From Actinacidiphila epipremni (GTDB lineage Bacteria; Actinomycetota; Actinomycetes; Streptomycetales; Streptomycetaceae), in the NCBI RefSeq assembly GCF_012034175.1, contig NZ_JAATEJ010000036.1, positions 1-64,000 of the forward strand: a stretch of 64,000 nucleotides of DNA. The letters run 5' to 3'. Shown here in pieces: positions 35,872-45,974 of the stretch. The notes beneath the pieces were generated by a model, which searched no databases, was not told the DNA's origin, and saw nothing but the letters and a program-made list of their open reading frames with translations. Both the position numbers and the translations under genes were made by a program. Every line of letters begins with the position of its first letter. Position 1 is the first letter of the stretch.

Positions 35872-35963
35872 GCGTAGCCTCGTAGTCAGGCCCCCCGCTT
35901 AGGGCCATACGTCCCCACGTCCCCTCCCCGGTGAGGGCGGCACAGCAGGAGAGCGACAGTCCC

Positions 35964-36560
35964 ATGGACACACCGCAGCACCACCCGCACGCGCGCCGGA
36001 CCGACACCCGGGGCCGCATCCAGCAGGTCGCCCTGGAGCTCTTCGCCGAGCAGGGGTACGAGAAGACCTCGCTGCGGGAGATCGCCGAACGGCTGGACGT
36101 GACGAAGGCGGCGCTCTACTACCACTTCAAGACCAAGGAAGACATCGTCACCAGCATCGCCGAGGACCTGGCGCAGCCCATCCGGGACCTCATCGACTGG
36201 GCCGAGAGCCGGCCGGCCGGACTGGAGACCAAGCAGGAGATGCTGCGCCGCTACAGCGACATCCTGTGGGGCTCGGCGGACTTCTTCCGCTTCATCCAGG
36301 AGAACCAGGCGACGGTACGGGAGCTGTCGATCGGCGAGACGTTCCGTACGAGCATGGCCGCGCTCGGCAACCTGCTCAAGGACCCGTCGGCGCCGATGGC
36401 CGCGCAGGTGCGCAGCGTGACGGCGCTGTTCTCGATGCACGCCGGGATGTTCGTGACGCAGAACGTCGAGGGCGACCCGGAGGAGAAGCGCGCGGCGATC
36501 CTGGAGGTCGCCCTGGACCTGGTGGCCCAGGCCGAGACGAGCTCCCCGCTCGCCGGGTGA
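35964..36560 (+). CDS. TetR family repressor of the MFS pump
   Basis: 198 residues. The HTH is RIQQVALELFAEQGYEKTS ... VTKAALYYHFKTKEDI (about residues 15-60); the rest is the helical ligand domain. ATG 35964 was chosen over an upstream in-frame start because the family sequence starts just after it and GGAGAG lies upstream. It is divergent from, and presumably controls, the MFS gene. Confidence 0.9.
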   Translation: MDTPQHHPHARRTDTRGRIQQVALELFAEQGYEKTSLREIAERLDVTKAALYYHFKTKEDIVTSIAEDLAQPIRDLIDWAESRPAGLETKQEMLRRYSDILWGSADFFRFIQENQATVRELSIGETFRTSMAALGNLLKDPSAPMAAQVRSVTALFSMHAGMFVTQNVEGDPEEKRAAILEVALDLVAQAETSSPLAG

Positions 36561-36596
36561 CGCCGCCGGTCACCGAGCGCCGAACCCCGAACGCCG

Positions 36597-36632
36597 AAGC
36601 GAGCGCCGCCCCTCGCGGGGTGACGCTCGCTT
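36597..36632. terminator. Bidirectional terminator between tetR and the M23 gene
   Basis: AAGCGAGCG (36597-36605) pairs with CGCTCGCTT (36624-36632); an inner CCTCGCGGGG can fold as well. It lies between two convergent genes and has A/T ends on both sides. Confidence 0.7.
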
Positions 36633-36650
36633 CCGGCTGCGTGGCGACGA

Positions 36651-37388
36651 TCAGGCGTTGACGCCGTGCTCCTTCAGGAAGTGCAGCGGCTCGACGGAGG
36701 AGCCGTAGTACGGCGTGGTCCGGACCTCGAAGTGCAGGTGCGGGCCGGTCGAGTTGCCGGTGGAGCCGGACTTGCCGATCTCCTGGCCGGTGATGACCTT
36801 CTGGCCGAGGTGCACGCCGATCTTCGACAGGTGGCCGTACTGGGTGTACAGGTGCGCACCGTGCTTGATCACGATGTTGTTGCCGTACGCGCCGCCCCAG
36901 CCCGCCGTCACGACGGTGCCGGTGTGCGCGGCACGGACCGAGGTGCCGGACGGCACGACGAAGTCCTGGCCGGAGTGGGTGTTGATCCAGTGCTTGCCGA
37001 CCTGGTGGTAGCCCGCGCCGAGCACGTAGTGCGTGGTCGGGGTCTCCCAGCCGGCGATCTTCGCCTTCTCATCCGCGGCGGCCTTGGCCTTCGCCTTCGC
37101 CTTGGCCTTCGCCTTGGCCTCGGCGTCCGCCTTCGCCTTGGCCTTGGCCTGGGCGGCGGCGTCCTTCTGCGCGGTGGCCTGCTTCTGCAGGACGTCCGCG
37201 ACCGAGCCGGTGTTCGCGCTCGCGGCGGCAGCCGGAGCCGGCGCCGCCTCGTGCCCGCTACCGCTCGCGGCGAACGCTGCGGTCGAGCCCAGCGCGAGCG
37301 CCGCGACCAGCCCGCCGGTCACCACGGCCGCCCGGCCGCGGATGACGGACTTGGCGGTGCGGTTCTTCATCGTCGAGTTCTTACGCAT
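36651..37388 (-). CDS. Secreted M23 family metallopeptidase
   Basis: 245 residues. A signal peptide (to about AFAA, residue 40) precedes an Ala/Lys coiled coil of about 50 residues (KAKAKADAEAKAKAKAKAKA). The peptidase domain shows HSGQDF (His and Asp zinc ligands) and HLHFE (catalytic His). Such LytM-type enzymes cut peptidoglycan cross-bridges. Start ATG 37388; an ATG six codons later is also possible. No ydaO-type riboswitch, common before such genes, is recognised upstream. Confidence 0.92.
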   Translation of the reverse strand: MRKNSTMKNRTAKSVIRGRAAVVTGGLVAALALGSTAAFAASGSGHEAAPAPAAAASANTGSVADVLQKQATAQKDAAAQAKAKAKADAEAKAKAKAKAKAKAAADEKAKIAGWETPTTHYVLGAGYHQVGKHWINTHSGQDFVVPSGTSVRAAHTGTVVTAGWGGAYGNNIVIKHGAHLYTQYGHLSKIGVHLGQKVITGQEIGKSGSTGNSTGPHLHFEVRTTPYYGSSVEPLHFLKEHGVNA

Positions 37389-37671
37389 GCAGGAAACAAC
37401 CTCACTGGTGGGGGTTTGCGGTCGGACCGGAGCGGTCCGTGCCCCACATTGGTAACCCGGCGGTCCCGGGCCTGACAAACACCCCACCTCCTACCGGAGG
37501 CCGTAGATCCGAGCAAAGCGGACTTACCACCGCTTTCCGCCGCGCATTCGCCGCCTTTCCGCGGCACCGCCCAGCACTAATCCCCTTCGTACGTGGCCCG
37601 CGTCACGTGCGGCACCTCACCCGGGAGCCCGCTGCGAGCCCCGGACGCCCCCCGGGTCACGGCAGCGAAAA
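37389..37671. other. Gene-free region upstream of the M23 peptidase gene
   Basis: Holds the promoter region of the M23 gene, read on the minus strand. I cannot assign -35/-10 boxes with confidence. The stretch 37530-37600 is less GC-rich than its surroundings. No c-di-AMP riboswitch core is apparent. Confidence 0.45.
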
Positions 37672-37711
37672 CCCCGGCCCCGGACCTCCGAGCGGAGGTC
37701 CGGGGCCGGGG
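37672..37711 (-). terminator. Strong terminator after clpC
   Basis: A perfect 18-bp stem (37672-37689 with 37694-37711; begins CCCCGGCCCCGGACCTCC) with a GAGC loop. On the minus strand it is followed by GTTTTCG. It starts 37 bases past the clpC stop codon. Confidence 0.85.
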
Positions 37712-37748
37712 CCCTGGTGGGTCGTGCCGGGCCGTACGCCGTGCGGCG

Positions 37749-40259
<2,511 letters not shown>

Positions 40260-40778
40260 CGTTAATCGCTCCTCAGAGCGGTAGGGCAGTGAGGGGTCGG
40301 TCCCCTCCCTGTCCTTCCGCATGCTAGTCCCGCACAGCGGCGCCGCTCACGTATCCACCCCCGCTGCGACGGGGAAAGCTGCGCTACCGGCTGACGTCAA
40401 TCCCACAACCTCGATGGTGCGAGAGGATGTTCCCGCAGGCCAGGCGAATACCTCTTTCCGCAATACGCCCATGGCGAACGCCTGCGGCGCCTGCCGGGAC
40501 ACCAACCCTTCCCACTAGGTACTTCTTACCCTGCGCGACCGACAGTCCACACCGGATGTCCGACAGGTGTGCGCTACGGGCGAACAACCTTGCGGTCCGG
40601 CGAACAGTTCGGGACACCCCCCGGTCACCTGGAAGCGTACCGGCCGGCCACGCAGTGTGCCCGTCCGGGGGCATTGCGTGACCGTCCGCGCCCCCCGCGC
40701 GCACCACTGGGCGCAGCAGCAGCACCACCTGACACGTACGGGCACGTAACCGCGGGCGCCCGGCGCAGTTGCTTGGGT
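40260..40778. other. Divergent intergenic region between clpC and the next gene
   Basis: 519 bp with no supported gene. On the minus strand TAGCAT (plus 40321-40326, ATGCTA) could be a clpC -10 box, with the 12-bp palindrome AGCGGCGCCGCT (40336-40347) just upstream. CGCTACGGGCGAAC at 40572-40585 resembles the ClgR-type CGC-N5-GCG box, and CGAACAGTTCG (40601-40611) is an 11-bp palindrome. These are unproved. Confidence 0.4.
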
Positions 40779-41363
40779 ATGGGCTGGTACGAGGACGAGC
40801 TGGGCTGGCCGGTTTCCGGCGCGGAGCCGCCGGTGCTGGTCACCGGTGTGCGCTTCGACGCGCTGGACGTGCCCGCGGCCGTGGGCAAGGCGCTGCTCGG
40901 CCGCTTCGGGCGGCCCGGCGAGCTGGGGCCCGTGGCGCTGGACGGGCACCGGGTACGGCTGCTGGTCGCGGCCGGGGCCGCGGAGGAGCTGCCCGGGCTG
41001 CTGGAGTGGCTGGAGTGGGGCGGCATCCCGCTGGATGTGACGGCCCTCGGCGCCGGCGGGCGGATGCGGGCGCCGGCGCACCCCGAGTGGGGCCGCCGGG
41101 AGGCCGCATACGACCGGTCGGCACCGGTGTGGCTGCGGCCTCCTCGGCCGGGCGTCGACGTCGAGACCACCGTGCCCGCGCTCCGTGTCACCGGCGGGGC
41201 CGATGGATCGGGGGTTCCCATCGGCCTCCCGGCCCTGGTCGCCGCCGCGGCGACCGCCTGCCACCGGATCACGCTGCGGGCGCGTGCGCAGGATCAGCTG
41301 TGGGCCTTCTCGTACGCCTCGCGGATCGTGGCCGGCACCCGGCCGCGGTCGTTCACCTCGTAG
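40779..41363 (+). CDS. Conserved hypothetical protein overlapping lsr2
   Basis: 194 residues beginning MGWYEDELGWPVSGAEPP. The sequence resembles the N-terminal part of actinobacterial primase-polymerase-like proteins (EWGGIPLDVTALGAGG, APVWLRPPRPG), but no catalytic set is evident. It is conserved next to lsr2 in Streptomyces, from memory. Its last 70 bases overlap the 3' end of lsr2 on the other strand. No ribosome binding site is clear at ATG 40779. Confidence 0.75.
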   Translation: MGWYEDELGWPVSGAEPPVLVTGVRFDALDVPAAVGKALLGRFGRPGELGPVALDGHRVRLLVAAGAAEELPGLLEWLEWGGIPLDVTALGAGGRMRAPAHPEWGRREAAYDRSAPVWLRPPRPGVDVETTVPALRVTGGADGSGVPIGLPALVAAAATACHRITLRARAQDQLWAFSYASRIVAGTRPRSFTS

Positions 41364-41632
41364 CCCTTCTCCTTCGCCCACGCGCGGATCTTCGCGGTGT
41401 CGGGCCCCGACGTCCCGGCCCCGCGCGCCGCCTTGGTACGCCCGCGCCCGGCCCGGCCCCCGGTCCTGCGACCGCTGTCGGTGTACGGGTTGAGCAGCCC
41501 GCGCAGCTTGTCGGCATTCGCCGTGGTGAGGTCGATCTCGTACGTCACACCGTCGAGTGCGAACGTCACGGTCTCGTCCGCCTCACCGCCGTCGAGGTCG
41601 TCAACGAGAAGGACCTGAACCTTCTGTGCCAC
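41294..41632 (-). CDS. lsr2: Lsr2 nucleoid-associated protein, xenogeneic silencer
   Basis: 112 residues. The N-terminal dimerisation domain (VAQKVQVLLVDDLDGGEADE, FALDGVTYEIDLTTANADKL) and the C-terminal DNA-binding domain with the R-G-R AT-hook-like loop (NDRGRVPATI) are both present. Lsr2 binds AT-rich DNA and silences foreign genes. Start GTG 41632, preceded by AAAGGGAAG; a longer in-frame start at 41647 is less like the family. The upstream region 41640-41700 is unusually AT-rich for this window. Confidence 0.95.
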   Translation of the reverse strand: MAQKVQVLLVDDLDGGEADETVTFALDGVTYEIDLTTANADKLRGLLNPYTDSGRRTGGRAGRGRTKAARGAGTSGPDTAKIRAWAKEKGYEVNDRGRVPATIREAYEKAHS

Positions 41633-41753
41633 CGGCTTCCCTTTCATCGAAAACGGATTAACGGTAAAAGCAAAGCGCCTTTCCGGGAAAAACACAAACC
41701 CCTTGCACGAAGACGGCGGCGCGAGACCAGTGCGATCCGGACAAACCGGAACG

Positions 41754-42272
41754 TCACAGTTGCAGCAGCATGCGGCTGTTACCCAAGGTGTTCGGTTTCA
41801 CTCGCTCCAGGTCGAGGAACTCGGCGACTCCCTCGTCATTGGAACGCAGCAGCTCCCCGAAGACATCGCGGTCGACCGGGGTGCCGCCGGTCTCCCGGAA
41901 GCCGTGCTTGGCGAAGAAGTCGACTTCGAACGTGAGGCAGAAAATGCGGCGCACACCCAGCCAGCGTGCGGTCTGCAGCAACTTCACCAGCAACTGGTGA
42001 CCGACGCCGCAGCCGCGCAGCGCCGGGTCCACGGCAAGGGTCCTGACCTCGGCGAGGTCCTGCCACATGACGTGCAGCGCGCCGCACGCGACGACCGACG
42101 CGTCCTCGTCCCGTTCCGCGACCCAGAACTCCTGGATGTCTTCGTAAAGGGTCACCGTCGGCTTGTCCAGCAGGATGCCGTCGCGGACATACCCGTCCAG
42201 CAAGCGGCGGACGGCCGGCACATCCGGGGTGCGGGCCCTGCGGATGGTGACGTCATTCGACACGAGGGGCAT
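41754..42272 (-). CDS. argA: Amino-acid N-acetyltransferase (single-domain NAGS)
   Basis: 172 residues, GNAT fold. VTIRRARTPDVPAVRRLLD starts the domain; LRGCGVGHQLLVKLL is the acetyl-CoA loop; FEVDFFAKHGFRETGG completes it. It matches the short N-acetylglutamate synthase of actinobacteria (Mycobacterium ArgA type) that starts arginine synthesis. The gene lies nine bases after the BlaI-type regulator gene and is probably co-transcribed. Confidence 0.82.
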   Translation of the reverse strand: MPLVSNDVTIRRARTPDVPAVRRLLDGYVRDGILLDKPTVTLYEDIQEFWVAERDEDASVVACGALHVMWQDLAEVRTLAVDPALRGCGVGHQLLVKLLQTARWLGVRRIFCLTFEVDFFAKHGFRETGGTPVDRDVFGELLRSNDEGVAEFLDLERVKPNTLGNSRMLLQL

Positions 42273-42281
42273 GGACGGACG

Positions 42282-42677
42282 CTATCGCCCTTCGGCTTCC
42301 GGCGGGCCGGAGGGGTCGACGGACTGGATGATGCGCAATGCGTCCCGCACGGCTTCCCGCTGTTCCGGCGACATCATGCCGAAGAAGTGCACCAGGGCCT
42401 CGGCCGGGTTGTCACTGGCCGCCCACGCCTCGTTCATCAGTGCGGCCGAGTATGCCGCTCGCGTCGATACCGCCTCATAGCGATAAGCGCGGCCATCGGC
42501 CTCCCTGCGGAGCCAGCCCTTCTGGCGCAGGTTGTCCATTACGGTCATCACGGTGGTGTAGGCGATCGTCCGGTCGCGCGCAAGGTCCTCAAGAACCTCA
42601 CGAACGGTAACCGGCCGGTTCCACTCCCACACCCTGGTCATGACCGCGTCTTCCAGGTCTCCCAATGGCCGGGGCAC
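42282..42677 (-). CDS. BlaI/MecI/CopY family regulator
   Basis: 131 residues. The winged helix reads PLGDLEDAVMTRVWEWNRPV, TIAYTTVMTVMDNLRQKGW and ADGRAYRYEAV, typical of BlaI. The C-terminal dimer part is short (AALVHFFGMMSPEQREA). GTG at 42677 chosen because a TAGTAT box lies seven bases upstream (leaderless) and the family starts V/M-P-R-P-L-G-x-L-E. No BlaR/M56 partner is adjacent. It precedes argA with a nine-base gap. Confidence 0.9.
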   Translation of the reverse strand: MPRPLGDLEDAVMTRVWEWNRPVTVREVLEDLARDRTIAYTTVMTVMDNLRQKGWLRREADGRAYRYEAVSTRAAYSAALMNEAWAASDNPAEALVHFFGMMSPEQREAVRDALRIIQSVDPSGPPEAEGR

Positions 42678-42684
42678 ACTCGGA

Positions 42685-42690
42685 ATACTA
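42685..42690 (-). promoter_or_regulatory. Leaderless -10 box of the BlaI-argA unit
   Basis: TAGTAT on the minus strand, seven bases from the GTG at 42677. The palindrome AGCGCT (42691-42696) abuts it. No ribosome binding site is present, which fits a leaderless message. Confidence 0.5.
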
Positions 42691-42777
42691 AGCGCTGGTA
42701 TGGCCGATTGCCCGGAATGCGCTGCGCGCCGGGGAGCCGCCCGAACCGGTGGCCGGTCCGGGCGGGTGATTGCGGGC

Positions 42778-42951
42778 TCAGCGCTCCTGCGCCGCGGCCC
42801 TGCGGGCGGCCTCGGCCTGCGCGAACGCCGCGTCGACGGCGGCGTCCTCCCTCTTGTTGGCCCCACCCTGGTGTTTGATCATTGTGATGATCACACAGGT
42901 GAAGAGGATCGCCATCACCAGCGGCGGCACGATCGCGGAAACGTAGTCCAT
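42778..42951 (-). CDS. Small single-span membrane protein
   Basis: 57 residues: MDYVSAIVPPLVMAILFTCV leads into one membrane span, followed by a charged Ala/Glu/Arg helix ending AAAQER. Similar small proteins lie here in other Streptomyces, from memory. The function is unknown. ATG 42951 is the likely start; a longer frame to 43032 adds a basic, non-conserved part. Confidence 0.75.
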   Translation of the reverse strand: MDYVSAIVPPLVMAILFTCVIITMIKHQGGANKREDAAVDAAFAQAEAARRAAAQER

Positions 42952-43042
42952 GCCGCCAGAGTAGCCACGTCTCCCGGCGCCCGTGCATACGGGTTGCCTT
43001 AACGAAGCCGGCCGATCCCCTACGGGTGCCATAGGGGGTGGC

Positions 43043-43065
43043 GGGGGCGCGAATCCCGCGCCCCC
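43043..43065 (-). terminator. Terminator hairpin
   Basis: GGGGGCGCG (43043-43051) pairs with CGCGCCCCC (43057-43065) around a five-base loop. It lies downstream of the Pro-rich protein gene (stop at 43157) on the minus strand and upstream of the small membrane gene. Confidence 0.6.
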
Positions 43066-43156
43066 ACAGGCGCCCCCTTCGCTCCCGCGGGGCGGGGCGG
43101 GCGGAATACGGCGGGAATATCCGGGGAAAGGGACGCCGCCGCCCGCCCCGGGCGGG

Positions 43157-43969
43157 TCAGCCGGCCCGGCGCGGGGCGAGCAGGTCCTTGGGCGGGGCGG
43201 GCGGCGGGGTGGGGCGGCGGTTGGGCGGCCAGATCTCCGCCGGGGTGGGGGTGCGGCGGCCCGGCTCCGGGGCCGGCGGGGCGGGCTTGGGGCCCGGCTT
43301 GGGAGCGGGCTGCCGGGGCGCGGAGTCCGGTTCTGCGGCGGACGGGCCCGGGAAGGTGAACAGGCGGCGCGGCGCGGGCATGTGGGCCTCCAGACGCGGG
43401 GGTACGTCGGCGTGTGCCAGGTTTTCTGCCGGGACTTCTGCCGCGGCCTCTGCCGGGTCCTGCGCGAAGGGGCCGGCGAAGGGGTCTGCCGCGGTCCGGG
43501 CGAGGTCTTCGCAGAGGGCCAGCAGCGCGGCCCTGCGGTGGTGCTCGGCGCTCCCGGTGGCCTGCGCGCGCAGGCTCCGCAGCGCCGCCAGGTCCTCGGC
43601 GCCGGGCGGGTCGCCGGCGGCCACGGCGGCCGTCAGGCGCTCCAGGTAGCCGGCCGCGGCGCCGGGCAGCGCCTCGCGGTAGCGGCGCACCTCCGCCCGC
43701 AGGAAGGCGCGCAGCCGGCCGGACTCGCGGGCCGCGTCGTCCAGGGCCTCGGCCAGCCTGAGGTAGTCCCGCGCGTACGGCGTGCCCGCGGCGCGCGGCG
43801 CGGGCGGGGTGCCGGGCGGCTGGGCCGGGCGCGGTACGGGCGGGGCGGCCGGCGGGACCTGCGCGGCGGTCCTGCTGGGGTGCAGCACCTCCGCGAGCGC
43901 CCGACGCAGCACGCGGACCTCGTCCGCGCTGAACGCCAGCCCGCCTCGGGTTCCGTGTGGCGTAGGCAT
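43157..43969 (-). CDS. Pro/Ala-rich hypothetical protein
   Basis: 270 residues, unrecognised. The N-terminal part (LAFSADEVRVLRRALAEVLH) and a central helical part (residues ~65-165, YARDYLRLAEALDDAARESG) are conserved-looking. The C-terminal third is Pro-rich (PKPGPKPAPPAPEPG) and probably disordered. No membrane span or signal. It stands between coaX and the lsr2 cluster. Confidence 0.75.
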   Translation of the reverse strand: MPTPHGTRGGLAFSADEVRVLRRALAEVLHPSRTAAQVPPAAPPVPRPAQPPGTPPAPRAAGTPYARDYLRLAEALDDAARESGRLRAFLRAEVRRYREALPGAAAGYLERLTAAVAAGDPPGAEDLAALRSLRAQATGSAEHHRRAALLALCEDLARTAADPFAGPFAQDPAEAAAEVPAENLAHADVPPRLEAHMPAPRRLFTFPGPSAAEPDSAPRQPAPKPGPKPAPPAPEPGRRTPTPAEIWPPNRRPTPPPAPPKDLLAPRRAG

Positions 43970-44037
43970 GCATGGACTTTAAGTGCTAAGCGGACAAATA
44001 CCCCGCAATGGCCGCGGCGTGGTGCGTCGCCCGCCAC

Positions 44038-44152
44038 CCGGGCGCGGGGCGGGCGCGAGGCCCGGGTGCAGGGCGCGGGCGCAAGGCCCGGGTGCGGGCG
44101 CGGGCGCGGGGCCCAGGTGCGGGGTGCGGGCGCGGGGCCCAGGTCCGGGTGT
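44038..44152. repeat. Imperfect 25-bp tandem repeats after coaX
   Basis: About four copies of a unit like GGGCGCGGGCGC followed by AAGGCCCGGGTGC or GGGGCCCAGGTGC fill most of the gap between coaX and the Pro-rich protein gene. No gene is supported here. They may act as a transcription end for the coaX operon. Confidence 0.65.
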
Positions 44153-44153
44153 C

Positions 44154-44948
44154 TCAGGTCGAGGAGACGTTGCGCTCGTACACCAGGCGCAGGCCGATCA
44201 GCGTCAGCCATGGCTCGTGCGTGTCGATGATCGACGCCTCGCCCAGCACCAGCGGGGCCAGCCCGCCGGTCGCGATGACGGTCACGTCGTCGGGGTCGTC
44301 GGCGAGCTCGCGGGCCATGCGCTCGGCGATGCCGTCGGCCTGGCCCGCGAAGCCGTAGAGGATGCCGGACTGCATCGCCTCGATCGTGTTCTTGCCGATC
44401 ACCGAGCGCGGCCGGGCCAGCTCGATCTTGCGCAGCTGGGCGCCGCGCACCCCGAGGGCGTCCACCGAGATCTCGATGCCGGGCGCGATCGCGCCGCCCA
44501 CGTACTCCCCGCGCGCGGTGACCGCGTCGAAGGTCGTGGCGGTGCCGAAGTCGACGACGATGCACGGGCCGCCGTAGAGGTGGACGGCCGCCAGCGAGTT
44601 GATGATCCGGTCGGAGCCCACCTCCTTGGGGTGGTCGACCAGGATCGGCACGCCCGTCTTGACGCCCGGCTCGACGAGCACCGCCGGGACGTCGCCGTAG
44701 TAGCGGCGGGTCACCTCGCGCAGTTCGTGCAGCACCGAGGGGACGGTGGAGCAGATCGCGATGCCGTCGATGCCGTCGCCGAGGTCGCCGAGCAGCGGGT
44801 GCATGCCCATCAGGCCCTGGAGCAGCACCGCCAGCTCGTCGGCGGTGCGCCGGGCGTCGGTGGAGATGCGCCAGTGCTCGACGATCTCCTCGCCGTCGAA
44901 GAGCCCCAGGACGGTGTGGGTGTTGCCGACGTCGATGGTGAGCAGCAT
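44154..44948 (-). CDS. coaX: Type III pantothenate kinase
   Basis: Phosphorylates pantothenate, the first step to CoA. 264 residues of the ASKHA fold: IDVGNTHTVLGLFDG (phosphate motif), GSDRIINSLAA, VVDFGTATTFDAV and GGAIAPGIEIS with the family residues. Lies six bases after nadC in the operon. panC upstream in the same operon makes its substrate. Confidence 0.95.
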   Translation of the reverse strand: MLLTIDVGNTHTVLGLFDGEEIVEHWRISTDARRTADELAVLLQGLMGMHPLLGDLGDGIDGIAICSTVPSVLHELREVTRRYYGDVPAVLVEPGVKTGVPILVDHPKEVGSDRIINSLAAVHLYGGPCIVVDFGTATTFDAVTARGEYVGGAIAPGIEISVDALGVRGAQLRKIELARPRSVIGKNTIEAMQSGILYGFAGQADGIAERMARELADDPDDVTVIATGGLAPLVLGEASIIDTHEPWLTLIGLRLVYERNVSST

Positions 44949-44954
44949 CCGGCT

Positions 44955-45974
44955 CTAGCTTTCCGCTCGCAGGTCGAGGCCGATGTCCAGGATCGGGGAG
45001 GAGTGGGTGAGCGCGCCGACCGCCAGGAAGTTGACGCCGGTCTCGGCGTAGGCGCGGGCGGTCTCCAGGGTGAGCCGGCCGGAGGACTCCAGGAACGCCC
45101 GGCCGCCCACGACGGCGACGGCCTCGGCGGTCTCGGCGGGCGTGAAGTTGTCCAGGAGGATGAGGTCGGCGCCGGCGTCCAGCACCTCGCGCACCTGGTG
45201 CAGCGTGTCGACCTCGACCTCGATCGGCACGTCGGGGAACTCCTGCCGCACCAGCGCGAACGCCTGCGCGACACCGCCGGCGGCGATCACGTGGTTGTCC
45301 TTGACCAGCGCCGCGTCCGACAGCGACATCCGGTGGTTGACGCCGCCGCCGCAGCGGACCGCGTACTTCTCCAGCGCCCGCAGGCCCGGCGTGGTCTTGC
45401 GGGTGTCGCGCACCTGAGCCCTGGTGCCCTCCAGCGCGTCCGCCCACGCCCGGGTGGCGGTGGCGATGCCGGACAGCCGGCACAGCAGGTTGAGGGCGCT
45501 GCGCTCGGCGGTGAGCAGGTCGCGGGTGCGGGTGCGTACGGTGAGCAGCTTCTGGCCTGCGGTGACGCGGTCGCCGTCCTCGACGTGCCGCTCGACCTCG
45601 AACTCGTCGGTGCACACCACCGACAGCACCGCCTCGGCGATGTGCAGGCCGGCGACCGTGCCGGCCTCGCGGACGGTGAAGTCGCCGACCGCGAAGGAGT
45701 CCTCGGGGACGGTCGCGACCGTCGTGATGTCCACGCCCTGGTCGAGGTCCTCCTCGATGGCCAGGTGCGCGACGTCCTCGACCAGCACCGGGTCCAGGCC
45801 GCCCGCGACGAGCAGCGCCGCGAGGTCGGGGTCCAGGCCGCACTCCAGCGGGTCCAGCTCGTAGTCGTCACCGCCGCCGCAGCCGCAGCCGTCACCGCAG
45901 CCGCCGGCCGCTTCCTGGGGCGGGCCGATCGTCGGCAGGGGGAGGGCGACGGAGGGGCGGTCGGGGCTGGTCAC
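44955..45974 (-). CDS. nadC: Nicotinate-nucleotide pyrophosphorylase (carboxylating)
   Basis: Converts quinolinate and PRPP to nicotinate mononucleotide in de novo NAD synthesis. 339 residues, of which the first ~45 are an unusual extension with a Cys/Gly cluster (GGCGDGCGCGGGDD). The core carries VRDTRKTTPGLRALEKYAV, GGGVNHRMSLSDAALVKDNH and LLDNFTP, all QPRTase signatures. The ATG overlaps the nadB stop (ATGA). Confidence 0.95.
   Translation of the reverse strand: MTSPDRPSVALPLPTIGPPQEAAGGCGDGCGCGGGDDYELDPLECGLDPDLAALLVAGGLDPVLVEDVAHLAIEEDLDQGVDITTVATVPEDSFAVGDFTVREAGTVAGLHIAEAVLSVVCTDEFEVERHVEDGDRVTAGQKLLTVRTRTRDLLTAERSALNLLCRLSGIATATRAWADALEGTRAQVRDTRKTTPGLRALEKYAVRCGGGVNHRMSLSDAALVKDNHVIAAGGVAQAFALVRQEFPDVPIEVEVDTLHQVREVLDAGADLILLDNFTPAETAEAVAVVGGRAFLESSGRLTLETARAYAETGVNFLAVGALTHSSPILDIGLDLRAES

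Noticed and set aside
37389-37600. ydaO-type c-di-AMP riboswitch before the M23 peptidase gene
   Set aside because: Such riboswitches are common before Streptomyces cell-wall hydrolases, but I could not find the conserved core strings here on the minus strand.
40601-40611. LexA (SOS) box CGAACAGTTCG
   Set aside because: The GAAC and GTTC halves are one base apart, not four as required for an actinobacterial SOS box.
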